From: Setophaga petechia
Lineage: Eukaryota; Chordata; Aves; Passeriformes; Parulidae
Assembly (NCBI GenBank): GCA_024362935.1
Contig: JANCRA010000005.1
Span: forward strand, 19,852,235 to 19,916,234
Reading direction: 5' to 3'
DNA length: 64,000 nt
Position numbers and translations under genes: made by a program. Shown here piece after piece: positions 11,101 through 24,889 of this stretch (position 1 is its first letter; the number at the start of each line of letters is the position of its first letter). Below the pieces are notes generated by a model, which ran no database searches, had not been told where the DNA came from, and saw nothing but the letters and a program-made list of their open reading frames with translations.

Positions 11101-14100
11101 TATTGTGGATTGTAGACCATGCTTTGGGGTAACCCACTATTCTCTTGTACTCTTGTAGGAGATAAAATAATTTTAGGGTTTTTTTTACACCAAATAGATC
11201 AAAAAATAAGAGTACATTTTGAATTCATTAAAGTATAAAATTCTTTTTTTCATGGTATAGATAAATTCTGATTAATTGGTGCTCTATGCATTATCAAAAT
11301 CAACTGACATTGATTTTAACAGTATATAGGAAATTTTATTTTGATTGCTTTAGGGTAAGATGAACATCCTTCAATTAGGATGAATTTTCTTAAGAACAGT
11401 TTTATTTTTAAGTTAAATATTTTATGAAACAAATTAGTCATAAGAAGAATACATACAAAGAAACTTTTTCAGTCAATTAGTGTAGCATACAAATATCATC
11501 ATGTAGAGCACTAAAATTTATGGAAGATGATTGTATGGTGTGAGTATTAAGGAATGTTCAGCTTATGCACAGGCTGTTCAGTAAAATGTTAGAACCACAA
11601 CAAGGCTGTGTGTAGTTAGCACAGCTCTCTGTGGTCAACAGAATTACACCTGCCTGGATTTCTTCTGTAGTGTTTTATAATTTGCAAGTTGTGACAGTTT
11701 TGCTGAGGGTGATGATACATGAATTGGGAGTGCTGCTCACTCAAGAGCAGCAACTAAGTGAGGAGGAGATGAGAAAGTGCAAGCACTGTCTGAAAGCAAA
11801 GGATGAAAGGAAGGATGGCTGCAAAACACAAAAGGATTTCTGTTTCCTTTGAGTATTTGAAATAATCAGACTTTTGGACAAAGCGAAATTAAAATTTTGG
11901 TTAGAAGAAAAGGTAAGATGCAAGAAGAGGATTTTAAGTAGACCTGGTAAAGACAGAGAAAAGTTCTGGTTCTCTGCTTTAATAGATCTACCTACTGGGG
12001 AAAAATGGAACATTGTTTAGTAATGATGATAACAGAAAAAGCTGAAGACCTTGAGTTATTTCTGCTATGTATAAGTCTTCTATTCAGCATCTGAATGTAA
12101 TTATTTCAGATTGGATAAGTAAACTTGAGATGTGTATTTGTGAATGTATTTATATATATTGGTATAAATGAGAAGAATGGGTGCATGCCTTACATACTGA
12201 GTGTGTATCAGAAAAAAAAAGTTTTGCACAATGATTACTGTTTTGTGTAGGATTTTTCAGGACAGTTGAAATATAACATTGAACAAGTATATAGTGAAGG
12301 AAACAGTAAATTATTTTCTCCTATCCTTTAAAGTATGTGTGTTCGATATTTATAGAAATGATTAAATCTCTATCATATCAAATTCAAATTCTCAAATTAC
12401 ATACCTTTTAACAGGATACCAGTCTGGTTCATCTACAAATAGTTGGTTTGATGCAGGAATTACTGTATAAAAATTTATGGCCTCGTTTTTTGTGGAAAGG
12501 TGTTGTGTCACGACTGTGTGAGCACAAATATGTAAGATCAATGCAGATGATAGGAAACGGAGAAAAACTAAGTTTAACATTCAAGAAAACCTAGAAAAAA
12601 TGTCACTGCAAGCAAAATCAACACATGTAAGTACAATTACTTTAGCTTAGATTATAGAAGTCTATTGTCTGTGACCACAGTGTGAGCTGGTTTGAAGCAG
12701 TGTCTACTCAGTGTGACATTAAGAGTTTCAATTATGCTGGTGCATAAAGCAGGCATGTTTGCCTTCCAAAAAATAGAAACTTGAATGCTACTTTAAATCC
12801 AACAGGTGAAAGTGTCTCTAAAAAGCAATGTGAGAAAGGCATAAGACATTTCTCATTCAGTGTCATATGCTGTTAATATCTTCTAAAGTTTGCATATATT
12901 ATAAACTACATTCACTGTTTAACACATTGCCTTATTAGGACTTCCCCTGGACCTCAGCAAAAAAGACCATTAATCTCAATTAAGCTTTTCCTTTACTTTT
13001 GGGAAGGTTGCCCGCAGGGTAAGACTGACATTCATTCCTGTGGATATACATCCAGTCTTACCACTAGATAAATTCTTTATTTCCATTAGCTTGAGGCTTT
13101 TTGTGGTTCCTGGTTGCATTTTCTGGCTGTGAGCACCCTCTGAAGACAAGGCCCTTATTGAGTGTCTCTTTCAGGTGATCACTCTCCTGCCACACTCACA
13201 GCTCTGGCCATCACTAACACACTGGCACAGCTCTTGGTTATCTCAAGGAGTCACTGGGCAGCAGGCAGCAGACCTCCACATGCTGGGTTTACCAGTGCTG
13301 AACTAAAGAACCACAGCTGTTTTGATTACAGCAGGATTTCCTATTTGTGGAGAAAAAAAGACTTTAACTAATTCATTATAACCACTACTCTTAATTTGCC
13401 AGTAAGTGTGCTGCTACAATAATTCACTGTGTTCACTTCTCTTGGTTGCACTTTAAAAGTCCATTACTTGTACCTGACTCAGGGATGTTTCAGGGGCACT
13501 GTATTTCTTCATACTGTTTTGGACATCATGGCTCTTCCACTTTAGTCTACAATTTTTCAAGAAGAGGTGTGGGGATTTTCCCACTACAAAAGAATCAAGT
13601 TTAGTTTCTGTACTACAAATACCCCATATCAGTGAGTAGTTGTTAGGTTTTACTCAGTCATAGCAAAAGTAAATGTAATTATTCTGTAGATATAAATTAA
13701 ATACCAACTTTATCTTACAGTATAATGTGATGTGGCTTCTTTTGTCTTCCCAAGCATATGAGGGCTGTCTTTCTGCAAGCTATGATGTCCCAGGTTGCTA
13801 ATTGTGACCTGGCTCCCTGGCAGTAAGAGCTGTAATTGCCATCAGACAGCTCCCTCTGCTTCCTGAAGTGAGTGTGTGCAGACTGATTCCAGCATTAGAG
13901 CTTGTGTTGTAGGTTAAAGAGGTTTTAAAAAAAATTCCATTCAAATACATCAACATTACTTTAAAAAGAACTACTAGGCCAGTAATTGCTACAATTTTCC
14001 TTCCCTAAAAGCCTAGCATTTTTTTCCTCTCAGAAATTCTGTGACTACAGTGTAAATAATTATGCTTAGCTATTGTTGAACGACTTAAGAACTCATGTTA

Positions 14101-14510
14101 ATTTTCTATATATAATGCTGCTATAATTGTACAATTACTGCTGTACTGGAAGCAGGCCAGAGGTGGAATAGAGGTTCTCACAGGAGTTTGAAGGCTCTCT
14201 CATTTATTCCATAGCTCAGATCAGAGCTGTCTCCATTAAGCTGGCAAAGTGGCCAAAAAAGTCACTGAAATCACTGGATTGTGCTATAGAGAATTGGTTG
14301 GATTCTCAGAAAATGTACATGGCTTGAATTTCCAACAGGAATTCCTGTTCCCCTCTAATCTTTTAGCAAATACATTTAATTAAAAGAACTTCAACAAACA
14401 TAGGGCCCTTACTTGGGACCATGCCCTCAGTTTAGGGTTTATGTAGTGAGCTACTAATTCATCCATCTACACAGGTAATTTCTAAAAAGGCACAATACAA
14501 GTGTACATCT
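8181..14510. other. Intergenic DNA downstream of GAD1, no gene seen
   Basis: This 6.3 kb AT-rich stretch has only short open frames (up to 90 codons), without family motifs, splice context or codon bias. A small perfect hairpin (9-base arms, 4-base loop) lies at 9229-9250. Poly(A)-like hexamers such as the one near 10828 occur at background level. Confidence 0.7.
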
Positions 14511-15145
14511 TGTCCTGGGGTGACTTTTATGAAGCTTGTATCCCCATCCACGTGTTTAGCCCAGAAATAAGTTTTGCACCTTGAAGACTGGTTCTGAGAC
14601 CAAAGGGGGAGAAGAATCCCAGAATGTGTTATCAGGAGCTGCACTTGCTCCCTGCATCCTTCTCCTGGACTGTGTTCTCTGCAGCACAGACAGTGGGACA
14701 GAGCTCTCCTGTGCTTTTAGTTAGCTTTTAGTTAGCTGAGGCAGTGGATTTCCCTGGACTGTGGTTTTTCTTCTTCTTGGAACTGTTTGAACCTGCTCTG
14801 GACTGAAAACCCAGAAGAGCACCAGGAGCTGACACCTGTGGCCACCGGGGCCTGGGACGCTGCACTCCAGCACCGCAGGGACTGAACACTGAGGGAGCCC
14901 AGGGAGAGCCCACCAAGGGGACCTGCTGAGTTTGTGTTCTCTCGGAGCAGCAAGAGGTTTTATTGTGTAATATTGTTCATTGTTTTGTGCTGGTGAGTGC
15001 TTTGCCTGTTAAATAAACAGGTTTTTTTCCACTTTTCTCCAAGGAAATATTTTCCTGAACTAGTTGTGGGAGAGGCCACTTGAATCTGCTTTCTTGAGGA
15101 GCCTCTTTGGAGGTTTTCTCCCAAATTTGCCTTAAACCAGGGCTG
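14511..15145 (+). mobile_element. Solo LTR of an avian endogenous retrovirus (approximate ends)
   Basis: It begins TGTCCTGGGGTGAC at 14511 and carries an AATAAA signal at 15012-15017, followed by a T-run. It ends near AAACCAGGG around 15140. The start, the block after AATAAACAGG and the CTCCCAAATTTGCC stretch match, from memory, an LTR repeated in songbird genomes. No gag, pol or env sequence flanks it, so it is a solo LTR. The target-site duplication is not evident by eye. The family name is left open. Confidence 0.65.
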
Positions 15146-15541
15146 TCTCTAGGCTTGTAACAACAAATTATTCTGCAAATACAGGACATTCACAAAATTT
15201 TAGAAGTAAATAATATTTTATATATTATCTGTCTTCCCAGCATTCCATATTTCTCATCCTTCCAGTGAATGGATCAATAGATCCTTTCAAATGTGTGTAC
15301 AGGGGAGAGAGAGTGTACAAGGAAAGCTTCTGTGCCAGGCTGCCAAACCAGTCCCTTATGCCCATCTTTGAATGGAAGACCAGATTGTGAGGGTGTTCTA
15401 ACATGAGAGAAAAAACCCACCAGGGTTTCTTGGGTACAAATTAAACTGGAAAGAGAACTGGTACACCAAAGAACAGTCACATAGGGCTAGTTTCAAAATA
15501 GTAAAGTTGTCCAGCAGGCAGAAAGGAAATGTACAGTACAC

Positions 15542-15598
15542 TTTTGGCTGTGGTGTTTTGGCTGTGGTGTTTTACCACTTGTACAAAGTGGTAAAACA
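15542..15598. repeat. 14-base tandem duplication running into a perfect hairpin
   Basis: Two copies of TTTTGGCTGTGGTG (15542-15569) run directly into a hairpin. Its perfect 13-base arms are at 15568-15580 and 15586-15598, with loop GTACA. Confidence 0.85.
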
Positions 15599-17561
15599 TT
15601 AGAAGAAACCAAGAATTAATTTGATACCACTTAAGTGATGTTCATTGCATATAGTTTGAAATAGACATCAGCATAGAGTAGGTTATTTTATATATAGAAA
15701 TGTAGATTAATATCTACCAGTCCTAACCACTTACTTAAATAGTTTTAGATACATAAGGTTTTTCTGGCAGTAATATTTTTTCATTACATCCACAGGCACT
15801 AGGAACCTTTTTTACCATCTACATCACTCAGCAAAAGGTACTAAGAGGAATTGTGTAGAGAGGTAAAGCTTTCTTCCACCCACTTTTTTAACTTATGTTT
15901 ATCTATGTTAAGTCAGTTTAATTTTCTAATAGTGTTGATGTCTGTAAAAGTGGATGTTGGTTTCCTAGGTTAAATAATACAAGTTTCATTACTAAAATAA
16001 CTTGAGATGGCAAAGGGCAAAATTAAACATAGAAAAATAAACTTCATAGAAACAGATGTGTAGAAAAAAGTAATCTGAGCTAACAGATTATTCTGTCTCT
16101 ATGTGATTTGAGTCTGATGTGCTCTCTGAAATGCAGATTCAGCAATCTGAGCAGCTGTTCAGCAGTTACAACAAAGAATACCAAGGATTTAGAAAAATTG
16201 AGGCCCATTTCCCTATTATACTGTAAAATCAGGCTTTTGTCTCCAGTTGTGAATGAGATGTGATTTGGTAGGTTTCTTGTCCACTAAAACCAAGTCATAT
16301 TCAGACTTTGACAATTTTTAAAAGTAAAGCAATTACTGTTTGAAAATCTTTTACATAGTAAGTTATGCAGAATCTTCTCATGGAGAACTGGATATATATT
16401 TCTAAATCAGATCAAATATCTTAATCAGTTATTATATAAGAAATGAAGAAGACAATATAAAATAATTGATTTAAAGCATGCATATAAAAATACATCAAAT
16501 GTTAGAAATATTTTACCCAGACTATTTTGATTTTACATTCTTTTGTTATACACTACATCCTACAAATAGCTTTTAAGCTACCTTAGAAATTGAGGAGCTT
16601 TATAATTTCTTTTGTATTTATCCATGCTCTATAAGCCACGTTGTAATTGTAGCTAGTTTTATGAGCCTGTATTATTTATGTAGGTCTCTGGTCTTGGTAA
16701 CATTTTATAAGATGCAGCTGTTGAACTGCTTTTAGCTGGTTCAGTAATGGTTGCAATTGTTTTGCAGTTGACTGTAATTCCTGGGATTTAGTTGATTTGT
16801 TATTTAAAAACAACAACAAAACAGGAAACTTTCGATAAATCACATTCCTAATTTATGCAGTTAAGTTGTAATTTGTTGATGGCTCTCTAACAGATCAAGA
16901 CTTAACAGCATAAATAAAGAGGTAGTTTAGAACCTAACATTAAAAAAAAGTGACTTCACCCTGGTGTAATGCTATTGAATTTTAGTGCAGTTACACTAAG
17001 GAAAATTAAGGTGAAACTTGAATGAACTAGAACCAGGTGTACTGCCCTGCTTCTAAAAGGGATGGGACTATAGTAGAAGAAAAAAGTAGTTTAGGCAAAA
17101 ACAAGGTCAGGGTGATCACAAGAGATGCTCTGCATCCCTTTTGTCAGCCTGCACTTTGGTTTTCAGCTACAATTTCAGGGTCATATTTCGTGGCTGAACA
17201 TCAAACAGCTCTAACCTGCCAAACTTTGCTGCTGTGGTACAGCTGCATGTAATGGTATAAGAATGGTGGGCACTGTAATTCCTCTGTGACTACTCAGGTT
17301 AAATTGTTCAAGACCCCTATTCAGGTTCATGTCCAGATTTCTTCTTTAATATCTCTAAGGATGAAGAATGAGGATGAATCTGATATCTGGTGTCTCCTAT
17401 TTTCCTTCTGTATGTGATGGTGAAGCCTGAGCACATACCTGGAAGTGAGAGTAGATTATTCCACTTGCAGTTAGGAGGGAGGCCTGACTAGTAAATGAAT
17501 AAAATCTAAACTACCTTAAAACCTAGAGACCTGCAAAAAATAAAACAAAGCAACCATCCCC

Positions 17562-17584
17562 CAAACAAACAAACAAACAAACAT
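17562..17584. repeat. (CAAA)n microsatellite
   Basis: Five consecutive CAAA units, bracketed on both sides by ATCCCCCAA-like sequence. Confidence 0.85.
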
Positions 17585-20500
17585 CCCCCAACCCTAACCA
17601 ACAATAAAAGATCCAGTGTAAAAGGAGACAAAATATTTTCATCTCCTTTCCAGGTATCAGAAGAATCAAATTTCAAGGTTTAGATCTAATAATCTTTTAT
17701 ATTTATTTGGCCTGAACAAATATAATACTAAACATGCTGGAAATATCTCACAGGTGATTAAGAATTGTATTGAGTATTTACAATGGAGAAATAAAATCAT
17801 TCCCCTTGAACATCTGAATATTTTTGATAAGGGTGAACCATTGGAACCCTCTTATACAGAGTCAGGAGTTTCAGTAAGAACAGAGAAAATATTGAAGAGG
17901 AAGGAGATGGGGTCCTCTGTGCCCGATGTGCTTGGACTTCTTCATGAAGGACTGGTATAGACTGAGACAGCCTCCAAAATTGTGTTGGTGTTCTTAAAGC
18001 AGTTGTGTTTTGATCTGTCTCAGCAGCTTTGCTAACACTTTGCACTAAACAATTTGCAATCATAGCTTTTTAAGGCAACTAGAAACTAACTTGTGTTTTT
18101 CTTTTGTTTGCTTTTTAACTGAGCAGGATTATCTAAGCTGTTTTTTATTACAGTAATTAATTCAAAAGCTCTCTAATATCTGTTTCTCATTATGACAGTT
18201 AGGTCATGAATTGTGTATTAAAAAAAAAAAAAAGAAACAACTGTAACAAATAAGAGTCACTGTTCCAAGATGTCTGTAATTTTGCATTTTGACTGCATTT
18301 TTCACTGATCAAACTTTAAAATTGTTACTTTCCAGTTCACATTTTCCCAGCTCAGTCCCTGCATAAGGGACATTTCAAAGATTGAGCAAAAGGGAGTAGC
18401 CAGTTTTACCAGGGAGGGTACAAGGAGATAAAACAAGGTTAAACTGAGATGAGCTAGAAACCCCCTACAAATCTTACATTGTATATTTTAAAAGACAAAA
18501 TGGGCTTGTACAAAATGCAGACATATTGGAAATAGACCCACTGCCTTTGATATTCTATCATGAAAAATACAACTCTAAGGCTTGTGTCAGTAGCCCCCAG
18601 TCAGCAGATTTTCTGTTTTTCTCTGGGCTTTCATTGAAGAGAAGCAGTAAGAGGAAGCAGTTGGAGAGAAGGCCAGGGGAGCAAAACTGAGCACACAAGT
18701 GTATAAGTGAGGACAGGTCTCACCTCAAGACCTGGATCTGAGAATTGCCTGCAGGTAGGACTGTGGCTGTAAGCCTGGGCTTCTTCCAGCTCCTGCTGGA
18801 TCAGGGCCTTAGCCTGCAATTTCTGGTTTTTGCAGCACTCTTATGTTCTTTTTCTAAGCAGTTCTGTGGCTTCCATCAAAGCCAGTGGGTAAACTGCCTT
18901 TCCTCTGCTCATTCTTGGCTGCAGCAATTTCCTCTGTGCTTCTGTTTCTTAGTCTCTTATGGTGACCGCAATTTTTCCCCTTTATGCTGACTTAAGTAGG
19001 AAAAATTTCAAATGATCATGATCATCTGTTCTCAATTTTCTTCAGCCATTTAACTCTTTCCATCCTTGATATTGTTTTGCTTAGGCGATTATTGGCCCAA
19101 ATCTCCGTTCCAGGAGTGTCTGGGCCTAGGACAACATCCAAGTTTGTGTTGGAGGTTAAAAGCCCCGTGTAACATGACACAGTTCACTGAATCTGACACC
19201 ATATCAAGAAAAGACTCTCAAAGAAATACACTTGGTAGGTGATGTCTGTCCCTGAAAACAAATGAAACATCTTCCAGAAACATCTTTGAAAGTCCTAGCT
19301 AATGCCTTGTACATCACTTCTCTCTAAAGTCACACTCTAGCACTATCCATAAGCCAGAAGGAAGAAGCCCTCATGGTTAAGGTTCAGTCATTTATGTGAA
19401 TAACACCACACTCTTCACAGTGTGCTCTAGAATAAAAGCTGGTCCATATATTCAAGGAGGTATTGCAGGACTCAAACCCCTTGGCTCTAATAGTGATCTA
19501 CCCAGAGCAGCTAGAGGAGGAGTCAGTGCCAGCAGGAATAAAGGGGCAGCTCCAGAAACTGGCTGGGTCTTTCCAAGTGGTGCTATATCACCAGTCCTGT
19601 CAATTGCACTGACACCTGCAAATCCCATCTCAAAATAAATAAAAGCTCTTCCAGCACATCCAGCTGAGCCCACCAGCTCTTGTTTCCCAAACTTTGTCCT
19701 TGCTGAGAAATGAATCTGATCAGGTGGCATTAGCAAGGGCCATTGAATCATTCTTGTCAGCAGTATGGGAAAGCATTGTTGTTCTGTGTCGTTTGGCTTT
19801 CAGTGCAGTGATTTCAGATGACAAACTGCTCATTTGATTTTTAAGCTCAACACATGGGTGACATCCTCATCAGTTGCTGCCTTTGGGACACTGCAGAAAG
19901 CGGGGAGAGCTCAATCTGCCTGCAGTGAAATGGAAACCATGTCAGACAGATGCTTGTCCAGGGCCATGATTCTTGTCATAAACTGCTCTTTAACTTAGTT
20001 TAACATATATAGGTAGCTGTGAAAAAGACTTCTGGCACTTTTTCTTGTGCTATAACTCATTGGTTTTGCTAATTCACCCAGAAGTCCTTTAACATTTCCT
20101 CTATGGAAGTGGTGCCAAGAGCATTCATATAGCCAGCAAAGGAAGGATTAACCTAAGCTCCAGCTTCTAGCTGCTCTCGTTAGTACATGATACAGAACAG
20201 AAATTCCAATATTTTTTGGAGAAAGGTTGGGTGCTGCATTGGGTTGACACTGCTTTCTGGCTAGGCTTATAGGATCTGATTATATCCTAGGATTTTGCTC
20301 TCTTCTTAATCAATTTTATTTGCTCCCTCCAGCAAGAGCTCATTAAGAGAATGGTCATCTGGCTTTAACAAACTCCACCTACAGAATAATTCTACCCAGT
20401 AGTATTCTTCCTAGGATTTTAAGACCATTATTTGAGGATTGCCACTCCTGTGGCATGTATTACATTACCAGTTTTTTAAATTGTATTCAAACTCCCAAAC

Positions 20501-23500
20501 CTAATCTAAAATTAAATAATGTTCACAAGGAGAGGCCTCCTGCTTTCTCAGGGATGTGATAAATACCAGCAGAAGCTCAAAAAATACATTTCCTTGTTGG
20601 AGAAGATAGAATCCTTCTCCTTAAGACTTACAGGAAAAGAAGTTATCAGCTATTGAGGCAGAAGAAAATGAATCAAAAAAGACTTCTCAGGGCAAGAAAA
20701 GATAAAGGACTGGGAGTTGAATGTTGGTTTTGTTGGTTTTTTTTTTTTTTCTGAAGGAGTGATTAAAAATAACTTAAGAAATGCATAGTTATGGAACCTT
20801 TCATATTGCATGTCAAGATGAAACAATTTAAAAATATAACAAAGACTAAAAGGGTCTTTTCCTGAGGCTAAAGCAGATTGAACTTTCTCTGAGAGCAATG
20901 TATTGTTTTGAGTCTGGCTGGAAAGAGGCTAATGGTGCTTACTTTGTAGCTGTCCAGAAGATGGAGGAATGTGCCCTCCTGTGACTAATGAATGCACTTA
21001 GGGGGCTGTCAGGGAGCTGGAGCTCTGTGGGCAGGAAAGAGGAGTATTGTGAACATGTACAGCCCATGGGGCCAGATCATCCTTGTGTCAGTCTGAGTGC
21101 AGCTTTTGTCCTGTTTATCTCAAGTTCCCTGTGACAGTGTTTGTTTTATTCCTTCTTTCTGTGAAGAAGGACCTTCTAGGACCTTTGTATTTCTCTCTCT
21201 TTCACCCTATTCACATGTCACAGCTTAGCCAAAGGAGAAGTGGCCCCGTCAGAGCACATGTGCAGCACAAGTCAGTGTTTATAGATTGCCTGGTTTCACA
21301 GGGCCCCTGTTCTGGGCTTAGGGATGCAAAAGAAAATGACAGAGCTTCTGGGAGAGGCAACTCTGGTAACTCTGCCTTGGTACAAAGTGAGAGTACAGGT
21401 TTAGAACTGCTCCTGGACTCTGACAACCAAACCAATGAAGGCCAAAGCAATAAAATCAAATACTGTGGATGAAACCATCACAGGGATTTCTTTTATCCCT
21501 GATATTCAAGAACTATATTTGGCATTTCTGCTTGGTCAGAACTGTCAGGGCAGGTGTAATTTCTCTTGTTAATGTTCAACGTGTTTGCAATAACTCTGTA
21601 AAGCCTACAGAAAAGGTCTGGACTTTTTTCCAAGAAGGACCTTTGTGTCAGGCTCAATAAATGGGACCCTGCTCAGGACAGGACACTAAAGGATTTAATA
21701 TATGACTCATTTTTAAATACAGGGGGTTTGTAGTGTAAGACTTTCTCCAGTAGTGATTTCTTCTAGAAGAGTCTTCATCAACAGCTCTTCTAAACATCCC
21801 TCAGTGGACTCTGGCAGTTTGGTAGTACTGTCAAGCCGTAAATTTGCTTTCCTGTCTTACTGGTCTTTTATCTTAAACTGCAAAATTTGCGTGGGGAAAC
21901 TCCAAAGTAAAATTTTTGGTTTGGGGGTTTTTTTATGTGGACCAACATCTGTCATTAATGTTTCAGTCTGTATTTTAGATAAAGGGCTCTAGAGAAACTG
22001 TAGATAAAGCAAAATATAGAGCTGACTTCTTAATTCATGATCAAAGAATTTAAAATGCTTTATAGGACTAAAGCTGAAGTAGTACACATCACTATACAAA
22101 GTACTGAGCACCCAAGACACTGCAGAATGGATTCTGTGAGAAAAAAAATTTCTCATTTGATCTGTTGTATTTAAGAAAACAGGATTTTAAACATCCCTGG
22201 TAAATAAAAAGGAGTGCAGCAGCAAATTTTTGACTATCAACAAAGTCTCTTAGTATAAGCAGTTTCCAAAACTCCAGATTTTAGACTAACCACTTGGGTC
22301 AAAAATGACTGACAACTCATGTAAGTATTGTGTAATGAATTGGTTGGAAATTATTAAATTGATCCTTCATTATGAATCCTTCTTCACAACATCCCTAGCT
22401 GCAGTACTCCCAAAGCCAGCTGCTATCTACAGCTAAATAGTAGCAGGCACATTAAGCCTCTTAAATACTTGCATTGTGAGTCCTAAATTGGGTGGCCAGA
22501 ACCTTAGTCTCTGCAATTGCTTCTATAATTAAGATTCTATCTGTGTTTCTATAATGAACCCTGTTTTCAGCTCAGTGCATTTTAAAGAGACTGCTTTTCT
22601 TTTTTAGCAGTGATTTCACATACATTGTGTTATTTCCTGGTTAATAATGAAGTGAATCTTTGAAACATTCTGACATTTGTCATAAACTCTGTGCCCTCTC
22701 TAAACCATTCACCAGCACATCTTTTACTGTGAATACATCTATTTAAAGGTTATTCTCCTCTATTATGTCTCCTCTTCATAATACACTGTGAAAATTCTTA
22801 ACACTATGCTTCAGGCCAGAATTTGGGGCTGATGTCTCTATGAAATGGGACAACAAGCTAGAGTAAGGATTGCAAGTTTAAAGTAATTATGGCGGCAACA
22901 AAGAGAGCACATTGATTTTACTAAGCCCATTCCAATATTCAGGCACACATTTTCAAAGCTTTTTAGGAGCAGAAGACGTCTATTTTTGAGCTTAATCAGT
23001 CTTAAAGTCTCAGATGAAACCCCTGTAGCAAGTAAAAAATCGAATAACAAGCCATTGTGTCAGAAACCTATGGCTATAATATCTTTAATAGTCAAAGCTG
23101 TGCCTCTCAGATCTGTGTGAAAACTACTTACCAGTGTCTAACTCAGAGCTACTGGGTCTTCAGCAGCTTTGGGAAGACAAAGTTTAACTGTATTACAGCC
23201 AAGTCAATTGCTTTTACCAGTGAAAGTAATGAAGGCTTTAGGTAATTTCCTGTGTCCTATTAATAGGACCTCCACAAATTAGTTTTGCTGAGTTTCTGGT
23301 TTCTGAAACAAAAGCCTTGATTCTGGTCTCAGCTGACTTGGGGAAGAGAGCTGTGGGTTACCTTTACAATTCTCTGATCCGCTGATGGCATCTGCAGTCC
23401 TTGGTGCAAATTACAGCAGCCAGAGGAACTGTTCCTGATAATAACCAGAGCATGACAACACTGACTACAGCTCTAACATGTGCCCATGCTGGGAGCTCTG

Positions 23501-24889
23501 GGGAAAAAGCAGAGAGCAATTCTGGCAGCTATCTGCCACAGAGCACTCCCCTCACAGAGATGCAGTGCGCTCGTGCTGATCCTGAGACACTGTGGCCCTT
23601 CCCTCCCAATGCAGAAGAAGGTTGCTGTGTGTTGCAATAGCACCAGTTTAGAGTTTTCAGCTGAGGGTTTATGAGCTCCAGCTCCTTCCTTGCTGGATAC
23701 AAGTCACTCTTAATTGTCTCAGTGAAACTGCTTCCCCTCCCTTCTGCATTACTGTAAATCAGCCATAATGCAATGGAAATTGATAGATATTTATAGTGGT
23801 AAAAAATGTCAAGTGGTCAAGACTAGGCTCTTTGCGTTTGGCATGGTTTTTGTGCCTCGTGGAGCACCAGGGGAGAACCAGCCCTGCAGCATTCTCACCC
23901 GGAACACTGCCTAAGAGTAATTTGTACAACTAGTGCCTTCTTCCCTTGCATTTCATTCCCTGTTGAGCTGCGTAGCAACTAATGACCATGAAACCAGCTT
24001 TACAAAAGCCCCACATTACTTCTGTACTTAATTAACTTTCAGAGCATCAGACCATAGCATTTAACCATAACCTGCTGAGTTTCAGGGTTTCTTGTTTGGT
24101 CAGACACTCACTAATGCTTGGCTTCCATTCAAAGTGCTTCACTGTTAATTTCTCTTAACATTCACACATGGTCTGATCTTTTCACAGCAGTTCCCAGCAG
24201 CAGGTCAAGAACAAGCTCAGTCTCACACCCCCTGAAATTTGCAGGTAAGCTGACCATTGCTATCTTATTTCTTCTCACATTGCCTCAGTTCCAAAGCATC
24301 TGCTGCTCCTGGTCTCCATTGTCCAAAACTGTTGGGAGTGTTTGTGAGTACTCCTGCAGCCAGTGGATGGGTGTGTGGCTTCTCTGGGTCAGCAGGCTTT
24401 TACCACCCATTTCTGTAATTGGGATCTCCGTTTTTGTTTTTGTTGAGCTGAGGGGCCTGTGCTTCAGGTCTTCTGTTATTGTGAAGTTCTAAGTATTGCA
24501 GGTGCACAGCCAGGTGGATGCCTTCCAAGTAGCAGTAGGTTGTTCCCTATGTGCTTGCAAAGGAGATAAAATCTCCTTGGGCACTGTAACATATGACTTG
24601 AACTTAGACATACATCAGACTCTTTATGGCTCCTACCAAGCCCAGTCCTGCTCTGCTGGGACTGAAGTCAACAAGCAGATATTCTGAACTGCAATTCCTC
24701 ATATCAGGCATTACATTAAGAGCTGAAATTAATGAGGTCATATATTGATTAGGGGATAAAACTAAGAGTTATATTATAACTCATCTGCTTCTTAGTCACT
24801 GCACACTGCTGGTGTATTTCCACCTGAAACTGTAGCCTTCCTTTAGTATTTGCTTACTGGGACAATCTCTTTTATTACTGTAGGCCTTC

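Noticed and set aside
21083..21472. 129-codon plus-strand open frame
   Set aside because: No family resemblance, no splice or promoter context, and a comparable frame on the opposite strand.
24118..24492. 124-codon plus-strand open frame
   Set aside because: Hydrophobic but without a recognisable domain or supporting context. This length is expected by chance in a 64 kb window.
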